DNA of 64,000 nucleotides from Rufibacter roseolus (lineage in GTDB: Bacteria; Bacteroidota; Bacteroidia; Cytophagales; Hymenobacteraceae): assembly GCF_017916365.1 (NCBI RefSeq), contig NZ_JAFMSU010000002.1, positions 1,116,001 to 1,180,000 on the forward strand, in the 5' to 3' direction. The position numbers were made by a program, and so were the translations under genes. The notes under the pieces are model-generated. The model had not been told where the DNA came from. It searched no databases and saw nothing but the letters and a program-made list of their open reading frames with translations. The stretch's first letter is position 1. Each line of letters begins with the position of its first letter. Of this stretch, positions 27,237-36,181 are shown piece after piece.

Positions 27237-28400
27237 CTACCTGGAAAAAAGCCAGGAGAAAACCTTGGGAAACTCCCGTCTCCAGTAAGACTCCTTGTGT
27301 TCACCGTCTGCGTGTACTTCATAGACAAAGGCAGAGGACTTGAGTCCCTGTTTCACCAAAAGGTCTCGCATGCGGGCCATGTCCGGGACCATCTCCTTGC
27401 TTTCCTTGGCTCCGGCTACCAGGTATACCTTCAGGTCCTTGGCAGGCTTTGTTTTTGCGGCATAATCAAAGAACTCGGGTGAAACCCAGAAAGCGGGAGA
27501 AAACACGCCGGCTCTCCCAAATACCTCAGGATGTTTAAGGGCCGCGTACAACGAGATCAACCCACCCATAGAACTACCTGCCACGCCGGTGTTCTCTTTT
27601 TCTGGTTTGGTGCGGTAATGCGCATCAATGTAAGGCTTCAAGGTTTGGGCCAGGAAATCAACGTAGGCATCGCCTTTGCCACCGCCGTATTTGGCGTTGC
27701 GCCATGGCGTGTACTCGTTCATCCGCTCCTCACCGCCGTTGTCCACTGCCACTACAATCACCTCTTTGCCCTGGGTCTTGAACAGCTCATTCAAAGATTC
27801 GTCCACGCCCCACTCGCCGCTGTAGGAATAGAAAGCGTCAAACACGTTCTGGCCGTCGTGCATGTACAACACGGGGTACTTCTTACCAGAGGTAGCGTAA
27901 TCAGGGGGCAGGTACAGCCATACGCGGCGCGATTTCTTCAACTGCGGCATCCAGAATTCATTGCTCAGAACCTGGACGTTAGAAGCGGCGGTATGCGCCT
28001 TAGCCGGCGAGGCGAAATTGTCCTGCCAGTTCTCTACTTCTATGCGTATAGTGTCTTTCGCGGCTTTGGCTTTATAGGCCCGGTTGCCGCGGCCCGCTCC
28101 GTTGGCAAGGGTCTCTCCTTTCTCCCAGCTTCCCCGGGTGATCTTGTACTCCAGTTCTCCCTCGCCCTGGGGCAAGGTAAGGTAGAAACGGTTATTGGCG
28201 GCTTTCTTGAAGGCAAACGCCGGATTGCGCGGATTCCAGTTGTTAGGGTTGCCGGCCAGGAAGAGCGTATCCGTGGCTGGGGTCTTCTCCGGCACCTTCC
28301 TGATCTCAATAGTCACCTGAGCTTCAGCCTGAAAGACCAATGAGGTGAGGGGTAGCAGCAGGCCAAGCTTCAGGCCTGTAGATTTTTTCATAATTAGCAT
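27237..28400 (-). CDS. Secreted alpha/beta-hydrolase (esterase D/Fes-like) with N-terminal carbohydrate-binding-like domain
   Basis: 387 residues. Signal peptide MLIMKKSTGLKLGLLLPLTS...AEA. Residues ~25-115 look like a starch-binding/AMPK-type beta-sandwich: VTIEIRKVPEKTPATDTLFL, AGNPNNWNPRNPAFAFKKA, ELEYKITRGSWEKGE. The C-terminal esterase domain (PF00756 type) has WLYLPPDYATSGKKYPVLYM-HDGQNVFD, the nucleophile elbow GVAGSSMGGLISLYAAL, and HADGEHKESYWRREFPKV with the catalytic His. Substrate is unknown; relatives hydrolyse acyl or siderophore esters. A perfect GAAATCGATTTC operator lies 12 nt upstream of the start, tying it to the LacI regulator of the starch locus. Confidence 0.82.
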   Translation of the reverse strand: MLIMKKSTGLKLGLLLPLTSLVFQAEAQVTIEIRKVPEKTPATDTLFLAGNPNNWNPRNPAFAFKKAANNRFYLTLPQGEGELEYKITRGSWEKGETLANGAGRGNRAYKAKAAKDTIRIEVENWQDNFASPAKAHTAASNVQVLSNEFWMPQLKKSRRVWLYLPPDYATSGKKYPVLYMHDGQNVFDAFYSYSGEWGVDESLNELFKTQGKEVIVVAVDNGGEERMNEYTPWRNAKYGGGKGDAYVDFLAQTLKPYIDAHYRTKPEKENTGVAGSSMGGLISLYAALKHPEVFGRAGVFSPAFWVSPEFFDYAAKTKPAKDLKVYLVAGAKESKEMVPDMARMRDLLVKQGLKSSAFVYEVHADGEHKESYWRREFPKVFSWLFSR

Positions 28401-28757
28401 TTTTAAATCTAGGAAATCGATTTCTTAATTAAAAAAGCGTAGATTTACCTCCATGATTTTACAATATTAACAATACTATCCTATAAAGCTACCATTCTTT
28501 GGTCCAAACCAGGAAGAACTTACCTCTCCGGTATAGATTTTTGGCTGAGATTGAAGCCCTTGTAGATGGATAAAGATTGTACCTGGTTGTAAAAATCTCT
28601 GCCGAAGCAAGTCAAAGCAAGGTGTTTCAGGATCGTTTTTCCCCAAAGGCACTTAAAACAGGACGGAGCCGAAAGGTAAATTGAGGCTTGCTTTACAGTA
28701 GGAAATCCAACATTGAATTGCCAAGGCGCTCAATTTGGCGTCTCTATAAATCTGATA
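28401..28757. other. Divergent regulatory region of esterase and GH13 genes
   Basis: 357 bp between divergently transcribed genes. It holds the operator at 28412-28425 and a weak palindrome-family match at about 28624-28659 (GTTTCAGG...CTTAAAAC). No gene is supported. Confidence 0.5.
28412..28425. promoter_or_regulatory. Putative LacI-type operator at the esterase start
   Basis: GGAAATCGATTTCT contains the perfect 12-bp palindrome GAAATCGATTTC (28413-28424) with a central CG, as LacI-family operators have. The same palindrome lies upstream of susC (49978-49991). Confidence 0.55.
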
Positions 28758-30677
28758 ATGAATATAATGAAGCATTCTCCCCTCTCCCTTGCATTTGCCA
28801 AAGGGCTTGCTTTGCTAAGCGTTTTACTTCTTTCCTTCTCCGCCCAGGCCCAGCAGAAAGCCGCCATCACCCGGGTAGACCCCACTAACTGGTGGGTAGG
28901 CATGAAAAACCAAAATCTTCAATTGTTGGTGTACGGCCCAAACGCGGGTACACTTAACTATTCAATCGATTACCCTGGGGTAGAGCTGGTGAAATCGCAG
29001 AAGGTGGAGAACCCCAACTATGCTTTCCTGGACCTTACCATTGCGGCGTCTACCAAGCCGGGTTCCTTTAACATAACGGGCCAGAACGGCAAACAGAAAC
29101 TCACCCGCAAGTACGAACTCAAAGCCCGTAACCAGGAACCCAAAGGCCAGGGTCTGACCTCCGCCGATTTCATTTACCTGGTGCTGCCTGATCGCTTCTC
29201 CAACGGAGATCCTAAAAACGACAAGTTCAAAGACCTCGCCGATCCGAAAGCCGACCGCAGCAACCCCTTCCTGCGCCACGGCGGCGACATCCAGGGCATC
29301 CAGAACCACCTCAACTATTTCCAGGAACTGGGGGTCACGGCCTTGTGGCTGAACCCGGTAATTGAAAACAACCAGCCTTTGACAGATGAAGGCGGCCAGA
29401 TGCGGAGCGCCTACCACGGCTACGCCTTCACGGATCATTACGCCGTTGACAAGCGCCTGGGCGGGAACGAAGTGTACAGAAAATTTGTGCAGGCGGCCCA
29501 TGCCAAAGGCCTCAAGGTAGTGCAGGATGCGGTTTACAACCACGTGGGCATCAACCACTGGTTTATCAAAGACCAACCGTCCAAAGATTGGGTACACCAG
29601 TTCCCGGCCTACACCAACACCTCGCACAAGTTCCAGCCCATCATTGACCCTAACGGGTCTAAGGCAGACTGGACCGTGATGATGAACGGTTGGTTCACCC
29701 CTTTTATGCCCGACCTGAACCAGAACAACCCTCTGGTGGCCAATTACCTCATCCAGAATGCGATCTGGGTAGTGGAGAATTTCGGGATTGATGCCTGGCG
29801 CATTGACACCTACATGTACAATGACGACCAGTTCATGAACGCCTGCAACCAGGCCCTGCTGGACGAGTATCCCAACATTCACATCTTCGGGGAGTCTTGG
29901 GTCAACAACGTGGTTGCGCAGTCTCGTTTTACCCGCAACAACATCAACTTCCCATTCAAAAGCAACCAGCCCGGCACCCTGGACTTTGTGCTGTTCAATG
30001 GCATAAATGACGCCCTGAACCAAAAGTTCGGCTGGGACGAAGGCGTGAGCAAAGTACACCAGATCCTGGCGCAGGACGCCGTGTACGAGAACCCCATGAA
30101 ACTGGTCACTTTCCTGGACAATCATGACATGAACCGCTACTTCTCCGTCATTGGGGAAGATTTTGACAAGTACAAGATGGGCCTGACCTGGCTTCTCACT
30201 ACCCGCGGCATCCCGTCGCTTTACTATGGCACCGAGATCCTGATGAAGAACTTCAAAGACCCATCAGACGCTGAGGTGCGCCGTGATTTCCCCGGTGGTT
30301 TCGCCGGCGACAAGGAAAACAAGTTCACCGCCACAGGCCGCAATGCACGCGAGAACGAAGCCTTCAACTTTGTGAAGAAACTGGCCACTTACCGTAAGAA
30401 CACCCCGGCCTTGCACTCGGGCAAGCTCATGCAGTTTGTACCCCAGGACGGACTGTACGTGTACTTCCGCTATGATGAAAGCAAAACTATCATGGTGGCC
30501 ACCAACACCACTGACAAAGAAGTGGATATGAAAACCGATCGCTTCGCTGAACGCCTTAACGGATTCACCAAAGGAAAGAATATTTTAACCTATGCCCCTC
30601 TTGCCAGCCTGGCTTCCATTAAGGTACCGGCCAAGACGGCCATCGTAGTAGAACTACAAAAGCAATCTAATCTATAA
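28758..30677 (+). CDS. GH13 cyclomaltodextrinase/neopullulanase-type enzyme (SusA-like), periplasmic
   Basis: 639 residues from ATG 28758 (MNIMKHSPLS; ATG 28767 is equally possible). Signal peptide ends LLLSFSAQAQQ. An N-terminal cyclomaltodextrinase beta-sandwich (ITRVDPTNWWVGMKNQNLQL) precedes the GH13 barrel: LPDRFSNGDPKNDKF, VVQDAVYNHVG, WRIDTYMYND with nucleophile Asp350, HIFGESW with acid/base Glu379, and LDNHDMNRYF with Asp457. A Cyc-maltodext C-domain ends it. It should cleave cyclodextrins, pullulan or maltooligosaccharides in the periplasm. It leads a plus-strand run with the beta-PGM, GH65, GH13 lipoprotein and MFS genes. Confidence 0.92.
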   Translation: MNIMKHSPLSLAFAKGLALLSVLLLSFSAQAQQKAAITRVDPTNWWVGMKNQNLQLLVYGPNAGTLNYSIDYPGVELVKSQKVENPNYAFLDLTIAASTKPGSFNITGQNGKQKLTRKYELKARNQEPKGQGLTSADFIYLVLPDRFSNGDPKNDKFKDLADPKADRSNPFLRHGGDIQGIQNHLNYFQELGVTALWLNPVIENNQPLTDEGGQMRSAYHGYAFTDHYAVDKRLGGNEVYRKFVQAAHAKGLKVVQDAVYNHVGINHWFIKDQPSKDWVHQFPAYTNTSHKFQPIIDPNGSKADWTVMMNGWFTPFMPDLNQNNPLVANYLIQNAIWVVENFGIDAWRIDTYMYNDDQFMNACNQALLDEYPNIHIFGESWVNNVVAQSRFTRNNINFPFKSNQPGTLDFVLFNGINDALNQKFGWDEGVSKVHQILAQDAVYENPMKLVTFLDNHDMNRYFSVIGEDFDKYKMGLTWLLTTRGIPSLYYGTEILMKNFKDPSDAEVRRDFPGGFAGDKENKFTATGRNARENEAFNFVKKLATYRKNTPALHSGKLMQFVPQDGLYVYFRYDESKTIMVATNTTDKEVDMKTDRFAERLNGFTKGKNILTYAPLASLASIKVPAKTAIVVELQKQSNL

Positions 30678-30716
30678 CCACATTTCCCACCATCCGGGGA
30701 AAACGAACATACACTT

Positions 30717-31379
30717 ATGAGCACCATCAAAGCTTGCCTTCTTGACTTAGACGGAGTACTAGTTGACACCGCAGTATACCATTTTAAAGCCTGGCGCCAA
30801 CTGGCCCAAACCCTGGGTATCGATTTCACCGAGCACGACAATGAGCGCCTCAAAGGTGTGAGCCGCGTGCGTTCTCTGGAGATCATCCTGGAGATTGGCA
30901 ACCAGACCATGGAACAGGAGAAAATGCTGGCGCTTTGCGAGCAGAAAAACACCGAGTACCTCCTGGATGTGGCCAAAATGACCCCAGACGAGATCCTGCC
31001 CGGCGTGGTGGATTTCCTTAAGGCCCTCAAAGCCGAAGGCATCAAAATAGCCTTGGGATCGGCGAGCAAAAACGCGCAACTCATCCTAGAGCGCACAAAT
31101 CTGCTCCCCTACTTTGATGCCATCATTGACGGTCGCCACGTGGTGAACGGCAAGCCCCACCCAGAAGTATTCCTGAAAGGCGCCGAGGCTTTGGGGGTGC
31201 AGCCCTCAGAATGCGTGGTGTTTGAAGACGCCGTAGCCGGCGTGGAAGCCGCTAAAAACGGTGGCATGCTCTGCGTTGGCGTAGGCCAACCCGAGGTGCT
31301 AACGCAGGCCGACATCGTGGTGAAAGACATGACCGAGATGACGGTTGAGCGCCTGCATGCCCTGGAGCAGAAAGCCTAA
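30717..31379 (+). CDS. pgmB: Beta-phosphoglucomutase
   Basis: 220 residues of the HAD superfamily, C1 cap type. Catalytic loop KACLLDLDGVLVDTAVYHFK gives the nucleophile Asp10 and acid/base Asp12. Further motifs: LKGVSRVRSLEII in the cap, IALGSASKNAQLILERT and VVFEDAVAGVEAAKNGG for the metal. It converts beta-glucose-1-phosphate to glucose-6-phosphate through beta-glucose-1,6-bisphosphate. It lies 39 bp after the SusA-like gene and just before the GH65 phosphorylase gene, its expected partner, which strongly supports the assignment. Confidence 0.95.
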   Translation: MSTIKACLLDLDGVLVDTAVYHFKAWRQLAQTLGIDFTEHDNERLKGVSRVRSLEIILEIGNQTMEQEKMLALCEQKNTEYLLDVAKMTPDEILPGVVDFLKALKAEGIKIALGSASKNAQLILERTNLLPYFDAIIDGRHVVNGKPHPEVFLKGAEALGVQPSECVVFEDAVAGVEAAKNGGMLCVGVGQPEVLTQADIVVKDMTEMTVERLHALEQKA

Positions 31380-31382
31380 CTA

Positions 31383-31417
31383 GTTTTAGGGCTGTTTTGA
31401 AGAAAAGGCCCGCAAAA
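31383..31417. repeat. Intergenic palindrome family copy after pgmB
   Basis: GTTTTAGGGCTGTTTT...GGCCCGCAAAA, starting 4 bp after the pgmB stop. One of the closest matches to the inferred consensus. Confidence 0.6.
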
Positions 31418-31439
31418 AAATAATTATTGTCCCGCATTT

Positions 31440-31582
31440 CGTCCCCCTTTGAAGGGGGTTGGGGGATGACAAGGCCGTTGGAAGAACCGAAATGCTACAT
31501 CCACAAAACACTACAAAATGATTCTCGGGAACGCCATGATCTGCACGAGTAATCATCCCCCTACCCCCTTCAAAGGGGGACG
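31440..31582. mobile_element. MITE-like element with 30-bp terminal inverted repeats
   Basis: The left end (31440-31469, CGTCCCCCTTTGAAGGGGG...) and the right end (31553-31582) are reverse complements over 30 bp with one mismatch. Each end also contains its own palindrome, CCCCCTTTGAAGGGGG. The 83-bp interior codes for nothing. The design is that of a miniature non-autonomous element or a large hairpin; no target-site duplication was obvious. Similar CCCCCTTTGAAGGGGG ends are, to my recollection, dispersed in Bacteroidota genomes. Confidence 0.6.
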
Positions 31583-31607
31583 ATAAAGTACCTAAAAAGT
31601 GAATGTA

Positions 31608-31642
31608 TTTAGAGGCTGTTTTCCAAAAATCAGCTTCTAAAC
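31608..31642. repeat. Intergenic palindrome family copy before GH65 gene
   Basis: TTTAGAGGCTGTTTT...CAGCTTCTAAAC, 35 nt, between the MITE-like element and the GATAC leader repeat. Confidence 0.6.
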
Positions 31643-31668
31643 AGATATACAGAAAAGAGAAAAATAAG

Positions 31669-31700
31669 TCCTGATACGTGAGTCTTGATACTTGATACGA
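31669..31700 (+). repeat. GATAC leader repeat, copy 1
   Basis: AAGTCCTGATACGTGAGTC followed by TTGATACTTGATAC, ending 7-8 nt before the GH65 start. The same block lies in the same place and orientation upstream of gldF (54297-54332, minus). Confidence 0.5.
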
Positions 31701-31706
31701 ACTATT

Positions 31707-34025
31707 ATGAAACAATATCTTACCGTTGACGAGTGGTCCATCATTGAAGAAGGGTTCCATCCACACTATAACCAGATTTCCGAGAGCGTTTTCAGCTTAG
31801 GCAACGGCCGCATGGGCCAGCGCGCCAACTTTGAGGAGGCGTTCACCGGCGAAACGCTGCAGGGTAATTACGTGGCCGGCGTATACTACCCAGACAAAAC
31901 CCGCGTGGGCTGGTGGAAAAACGGCTACCCAGAGTACTTCGCCAAGGTACTGAATGCTGCCAACTGGATCGGCATTGACGTGCAGGTAGATGGCGAAACT
32001 TTGGATTTAAACCAATGCCAGGTTTTAGATTTCCGCCGCGAGCTGAACATGCGCGAAGGTTGGCTCGAGCGCCGCTTCACTGCCCAGCTCGCCAGCGGCA
32101 AGCAGGTGCGCGTGGAAGCCAAGCGCTTCACCAGCATCGTGGATGATGAAGTAGGCGCCATCCGCTACAGCATCACTCCGCTGAACTTCAACGGCACGCT
32201 TACCCTCACTCCCTACGTGGACGCCGATATCAAAAACGCCGACTCCAACTACGATGAGAAGTTCTGGAACGAGGTTCTGCAGGAGGCGCAGCCCACCGAA
32301 GGCTACGTGATCGCTGAGACCAAGAAGACCTTCTTCCACGTGTGCACCGGCCAGAAGTTCTTAGTGACGCAGAACGGCCAGGAAATAGCCGTGCAGGCAA
32401 CTCCTGAGGAGCGTACCAAATACGTGGCTTCCACTTTTGAGCTCCCGGTTTCTGAAAACCAGGAGACGGTGCTGTATAAGTTCGCGGCTAACCTTTCCTC
32501 TGAGAACCACGCCAAGGTAAACCTGCTGGAAAACACCAAACAGGTGCTGGCTGGCGCCGTAGCTAAAGGCTTTGAGCAGATGCTGCAGGAGCAGGCTGCC
32601 GCCTGGGCCGCCAAGTGGGAAGAAAGCGACATCATGATTGAGGGCGATGCCACTGCGCAACAGGGTATCCGCTTCAACATCTTCCAACTGAACCAGACCT
32701 ATACCGGCGAGGATGAGCGCCTGAACATCGGGCCAAAAGGCTTTACCGGCGAGAAATACGGCGGAACCACCTACTGGGACACAGAGGCGTACTGCCTGCC
32801 TTTCTACCTGGCCACCGCCGATCCGCAGGTAGCCCGTAACCTTTTGGTGTACCGCTACAAGCACCTGGAGAAAGCCATCGAGAACGCCGAGAAGCTGGGC
32901 TTCACCGGCGGCGCGGCCCTGTACCCAATGGTGACCATCAACGGAGAGGAGTGCCACAACGAGTGGGAAATCACCTTTGAGGAAATCCACCGCAATGGCG
33001 CCATCGCGCACGCAATTTATGACTACATCCGTTACACCGGCGATGACAGCTATCTGGCCGAGTACGGTCTTGAAGTACTTGTGGGTATCTCCCGTTTCTG
33101 GGCGCAGCGCGTGAACTGGTCGGCGGCCAAAAACCAGTACGTGATGTTGGGCGTGACCGGACCGAACGAGTACGAGAACAACGTCAACAACAACTGGTAC
33201 ACCAGCACCATCGCCACCTGGACCCTGGAATACACGCTCAAGGCGCTGCAGCACGTGCAGAACGCAGATTCAGCTCGTTTTCAGGAATTGGTGCAGAAAA
33301 TGAACCTGGATGTTGCGAGTGAAACAGAGAAATGGCAGCACGTGATTGACAACATGTACTACGCCGAGGACAAAGACCTGGGCGTGTTTCTGCAGCAAGA
33401 CGGCTTCCTGGACAAAGAGCAGACGCTGGTGAAAGACCTTTCGGCCGAGGACCGACCGTTGAACCAGAAATGGTCCTGGGATAGAATCCTGCGCTCGGTG
33501 TTCATCAAACAGGCCGATGTGCTGCAAGGCATCTACCTCTTCGAGGACCGGTATGATCTGGAGACAATCCGCAGAAACTATGACTTCTACGAGCCGCGTA
33601 CCGTACATGAGTCTTCTCTCTCGCCATGTGTGCACTCCATCCTGGCTGCCAAGTTAGGAGATGAGGAACGCGCCTACGAGTTCTACCTCCGCACCGCCCG
33701 CCTTGACCTGGACGACTACAACAACGACACTGAGGACGGTTGCCACATCACCTCCATGGCCGGTACCTGGATGTCGGTGGTGCAGGGTTTCGGAGGCATG
33801 CGCGTACGCGATAACCAACTGCATTTCAATCCGTTCATCCCCGCCGGTTGGACTTCTTATTCATTTAAGATCCGTTTCCGTGGGCACCTACTCAACATCA
33901 AGGTCACCAAGGAACACGTGATCATTGAGAACGCTTCGCCGGAGACCATCACCTTGAACGTGTTTGACCAGCCGCAGACCATTGAGGCGAATGCCAAAGG
34001 GGAGTTTGCCCACCAATTGGTATAG
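31707..34025 (+). CDS. GH65 maltose phosphorylase
   Basis: 772 residues from ATG 31707 (MKQYLTVDEWSIIEEGFHPH); the frame extends upstream to an ATG at 31692 that falls in the leader repeat. N-terminal beta-sandwich: SVFSLGNGRMGQRANFEEAF and TLQGNYVAGVYYPDKT. Barrel: GGTTYWDTEAYCLPFYLATA, HNEWEITFEEIHRNG and GVTGPNEYENNVNNNWYTST, where Glu488 matches the general acid (Glu487 of L. brevis maltose phosphorylase). Phosphate-site region: HESSLSPCVHSILAAK. It splits maltose with phosphate into glucose and beta-glucose-1-phosphate in the cytoplasm. Adjacency to pgmB favours maltose over trehalose or kojibiose as donor class, though a trehalose or kojibiose activity is not excluded. Confidence 0.92.
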   Translation: MKQYLTVDEWSIIEEGFHPHYNQISESVFSLGNGRMGQRANFEEAFTGETLQGNYVAGVYYPDKTRVGWWKNGYPEYFAKVLNAANWIGIDVQVDGETLDLNQCQVLDFRRELNMREGWLERRFTAQLASGKQVRVEAKRFTSIVDDEVGAIRYSITPLNFNGTLTLTPYVDADIKNADSNYDEKFWNEVLQEAQPTEGYVIAETKKTFFHVCTGQKFLVTQNGQEIAVQATPEERTKYVASTFELPVSENQETVLYKFAANLSSENHAKVNLLENTKQVLAGAVAKGFEQMLQEQAAAWAAKWEESDIMIEGDATAQQGIRFNIFQLNQTYTGEDERLNIGPKGFTGEKYGGTTYWDTEAYCLPFYLATADPQVARNLLVYRYKHLEKAIENAEKLGFTGGAALYPMVTINGEECHNEWEITFEEIHRNGAIAHAIYDYIRYTGDDSYLAEYGLEVLVGISRFWAQRVNWSAAKNQYVMLGVTGPNEYENNVNNNWYTSTIATWTLEYTLKALQHVQNADSARFQELVQKMNLDVASETEKWQHVIDNMYYAEDKDLGVFLQQDGFLDKEQTLVKDLSAEDRPLNQKWSWDRILRSVFIKQADVLQGIYLFEDRYDLETIRRNYDFYEPRTVHESSLSPCVHSILAAKLGDEERAYEFYLRTARLDLDDYNNDTEDGCHITSMAGTWMSVVQGFGGMRVRDNQLHFNPFIPAGWTSYSFKIRFRGHLLNIKVTKEHVIIENASPETITLNVFDQPQTIEANAKGEFAHQLV

Positions 34026-34029
34026 TCCC

Positions 34030-34061
34030 AAAGCCGCTCCCACCCAATCGGGAGCGGCTTT
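34030..34061 (+). terminator. Terminator after GH65 gene
   Basis: A perfect 12-bp stem AAAGCCGCTCCC (34030-34041) / GGGAGCGGCTTT (34050-34061), followed by CCCTTTT. It starts 5 bp after the stop. Confidence 0.85.
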
Positions 34062-34064
34062 CCC

Positions 34065-34099
34065 TTTTGGGCCTGTTTTTGCGGGAACAACCTGAAAAC
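34065..34099. repeat. Intergenic palindrome family copy after GH65
   Basis: TTTTGGGCCTGTTTTT...CAACCTGAAAAC, 35 nt, directly behind the GH65 terminator. Confidence 0.55.
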
Positions 34100-34152
34100 A
34101 GGAGTCCCTGCGTTTTACCTTCAAATGAGTCTTTTCACACGACCTTAGCTAC

Positions 34153-36042
34153 GTGATACAAGAACAAACCAAACGACCTCTCCTTTCCCTCGTGCTGCTG
34201 GCGGCACTGGCGGGCGCGTGCACTTCCACTGCCCCTACCCAAACCAGCACCCCTGAGACAAAAACATCGGCACCCGTGACGACCACCCCTGCCTCCAAGC
34301 CTGATCCTAATACCACTGACGAGGAGGTAAAGGACAATAAACTGGTGATCTACCAGATGATGACTCGTCTGTTCGGGAACAAGAAAGCCCTGAACAAAAC
34401 CTACGGCACCCTGCAGGAAAACGGCGTGGGTAAGTTCAACGACATCTCAGACAAGGCGCTGCAGGAAATCAAGAAGCTGGGCGCCACGCACGTGTGGTAC
34501 ACCGGGGTCATTGAGCACGCCGTCCTCACGGATTACACCAAATTCGGGGTGGCTCTGGACGATGCGGATGTGGTAAAAGGCCGCGCCGGCTCTCCCTACG
34601 CCATCAAGGATTACTATGACGTGAACCCCGATCTGGCGGTGGACGTGCGCAAACGGATGGCTGAGTTTGAGTCGTTGGTGGCCCGCACCCAAGGCAACGG
34701 CCTCAAAGTGCTCATTGACTTCGTACCCAACCACGTGGCCCGTTTCTATACCTCAGACGCCAAACCTGCCGGCGTGCAAGACTTTGGAGTTCAAGATGAT
34801 AAAACCGTTTCCTTCAAGGCCAGCAACAACTTCTACTACATTCCCGGCCAGGCGTTGCAGGTGCCTAAGACCTACAACCCATTGAGCGGCGCGCACCGCG
34901 GTCCGCAGGAAGACGGTACCTTCAAAGAGAACCCAGCCAAAGTCACCGGCAACGATGTGTTTAACGCCGCACCCTCTGAGAACGACTGGTTTGAGACCGT
35001 GAAGCTGAACTACGGGGTAGACATCCAGAACAACCGCACCAAGCACTTCTCGCCCACCCCGGACACCTGGCTCAAGATGCGCGACATCCTGCTGTTCTGG
35101 GCTGGCAAAGGCGTGGACGGTTTCCGCTGCGACATGGCCGAAATGGTGCCTGTGGAGTTCTGGGCTTGGGCTATCCCGCAGGTGAAAGAGAAGCACCCGG
35201 GTATCACCTTCATTGCGGAGATCTACAACCCCAAAGAGTACCGCAACTACATTCAGACGGGCCACTTTGATTATCTCTATGACAAGGTTGGGCTGTATGA
35301 CGCCGTTCGCCGCCTCATGGAAAACAAAGGGCAGGGCAACACCGCGGAGATCACCAAGGTTTGGCGCGAAGAAAGCCAAGGCATCTCTAACCACATGCTC
35401 CGGTTCCTGGAGAACCATGATGAGCAGCGCCTGGCTTCCTCTGAGTTCGCCGGCACGCCTCTTGCTGGCATCCCAGCCATGACTCTTAGCGCTACTTTAG
35501 GCAGCGGACCTGTCATGGTGTATTTCGGCCAGGAAGTGGGCGAACCGGGCAAAGGCCACGAAGGCTTCCAGGGCGAGGACGGCCGCACGACCATTTTTGA
35601 TTACTGGGGAGTTCCGGCGCACCAGGCATGGATGAACGGCGGCAAATTCGATGGTGGCAAGCTCACCCAGGACCAGAAAGACCTGCGGGCATTCTACACC
35701 AAACTGCTCAACCTCAGCACCAGCCGCGAGGCCATCCGGAAGGGAAAATTCTATGCTTTAACCGCAGAATCTAATGATGCCCCGGCGGGCGTGTACGCCT
35801 ATGTACGCCACACTGCCCAGGAACGCATTATGGTGTTGGTGAACTTTAACCGGCAGAACACCAACTACAGTCTAACATTGCCGCAAACGGCGATAGCGGC
35901 CATGGACCTGGACGAAAAGGGCACGTTTATCCTGCAGGATCTACTCACAGACATGCCGCCGCTGTTCTTCCAGCCATCGGTGAAAACCAGTATCACGCTG
36001 GCGCCAATGAGCGCGCACGTGTTTTTGTTGCAGAAAAAGTAG
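34153..36042 (+). CDS. GH13 alpha-amylase family lipoprotein (SusG-like role)
   Basis: 629 residues from GTG 34153. Lipoprotein signal: SLVLLAALAGACTS, lipidated Cys near residue 24, followed by a Thr/Pro/Ser-rich linker of ~40 residues (STAPTQTSTPETKTSAPVTT) of the kind that tethers surface lipoproteins. Catalytic barrel: LVIYQMMTRLFGNKKALNKT, VDGFRCDMAEMV with nucleophile Asp327, TFIAEIYNPKEYRN with Glu356, and FLENHDEQRLASSEF with Asp423. A C-terminal beta domain ends it. Probably the outer-membrane-anchored enzyme that cuts starch near SusD. No other lipoprotein amylase is in the locus. Confidence 0.9.
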   Translation: MIQEQTKRPLLSLVLLAALAGACTSTAPTQTSTPETKTSAPVTTTPASKPDPNTTDEEVKDNKLVIYQMMTRLFGNKKALNKTYGTLQENGVGKFNDISDKALQEIKKLGATHVWYTGVIEHAVLTDYTKFGVALDDADVVKGRAGSPYAIKDYYDVNPDLAVDVRKRMAEFESLVARTQGNGLKVLIDFVPNHVARFYTSDAKPAGVQDFGVQDDKTVSFKASNNFYYIPGQALQVPKTYNPLSGAHRGPQEDGTFKENPAKVTGNDVFNAAPSENDWFETVKLNYGVDIQNNRTKHFSPTPDTWLKMRDILLFWAGKGVDGFRCDMAEMVPVEFWAWAIPQVKEKHPGITFIAEIYNPKEYRNYIQTGHFDYLYDKVGLYDAVRRLMENKGQGNTAEITKVWREESQGISNHMLRFLENHDEQRLASSEFAGTPLAGIPAMTLSATLGSGPVMVYFGQEVGEPGKGHEGFQGEDGRTTIFDYWGVPAHQAWMNGGKFDGGKLTQDQKDLRAFYTKLLNLSTSREAIRKGKFYALTAESNDAPAGVYAYVRHTAQERIMVLVNFNRQNTNYSLTLPQTAIAAMDLDEKGTFILQDLLTDMPPLFFQPSVKTSITLAPMSAHVFLLQKK

Positions 36043-36047
36043 TATTT

Positions 36048-36082
36048 AAAACCTGTGGGGTTTTAGAAACCTCACAGGTTTT
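36048..36082 (+). terminator. Terminator after GH13 lipoprotein gene
   Basis: AAAACCTGTG (36048-36057) / CACAGGTTTT (36073-36082) with additional GGTTT/AAACC pairing inside, then a T-run of several bases. It means the MFS gene needs its own promoter. Confidence 0.8.
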
Positions 36083-36181
36083 TTTTCTGGACCTCGCGTT
36101 TCTAACCTGTTTTTTTAGATATTAAGGCAGAAACAGAATCACCCATCAGACAAACAAACTTTCACATCTAACCCTTTGCCC

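Noticed and set aside
28962-30125. Long minus-strand frame opposite the SusA-like GH13 gene
   Set aside because: It is a shadow of the GH13 coding frame; the plus-strand product has all catalytic motifs.
31440-31582. CRISPR-like repeats from the repeated C5/G5 blocks
   Set aside because: Only two blocks and they are inverted, not direct repeats with spacers.
32361-33254. Long minus-strand frame opposite the GH65 gene
   Set aside because: Shadow frame; the GH65 protein reads through without interruption and has a full active site.
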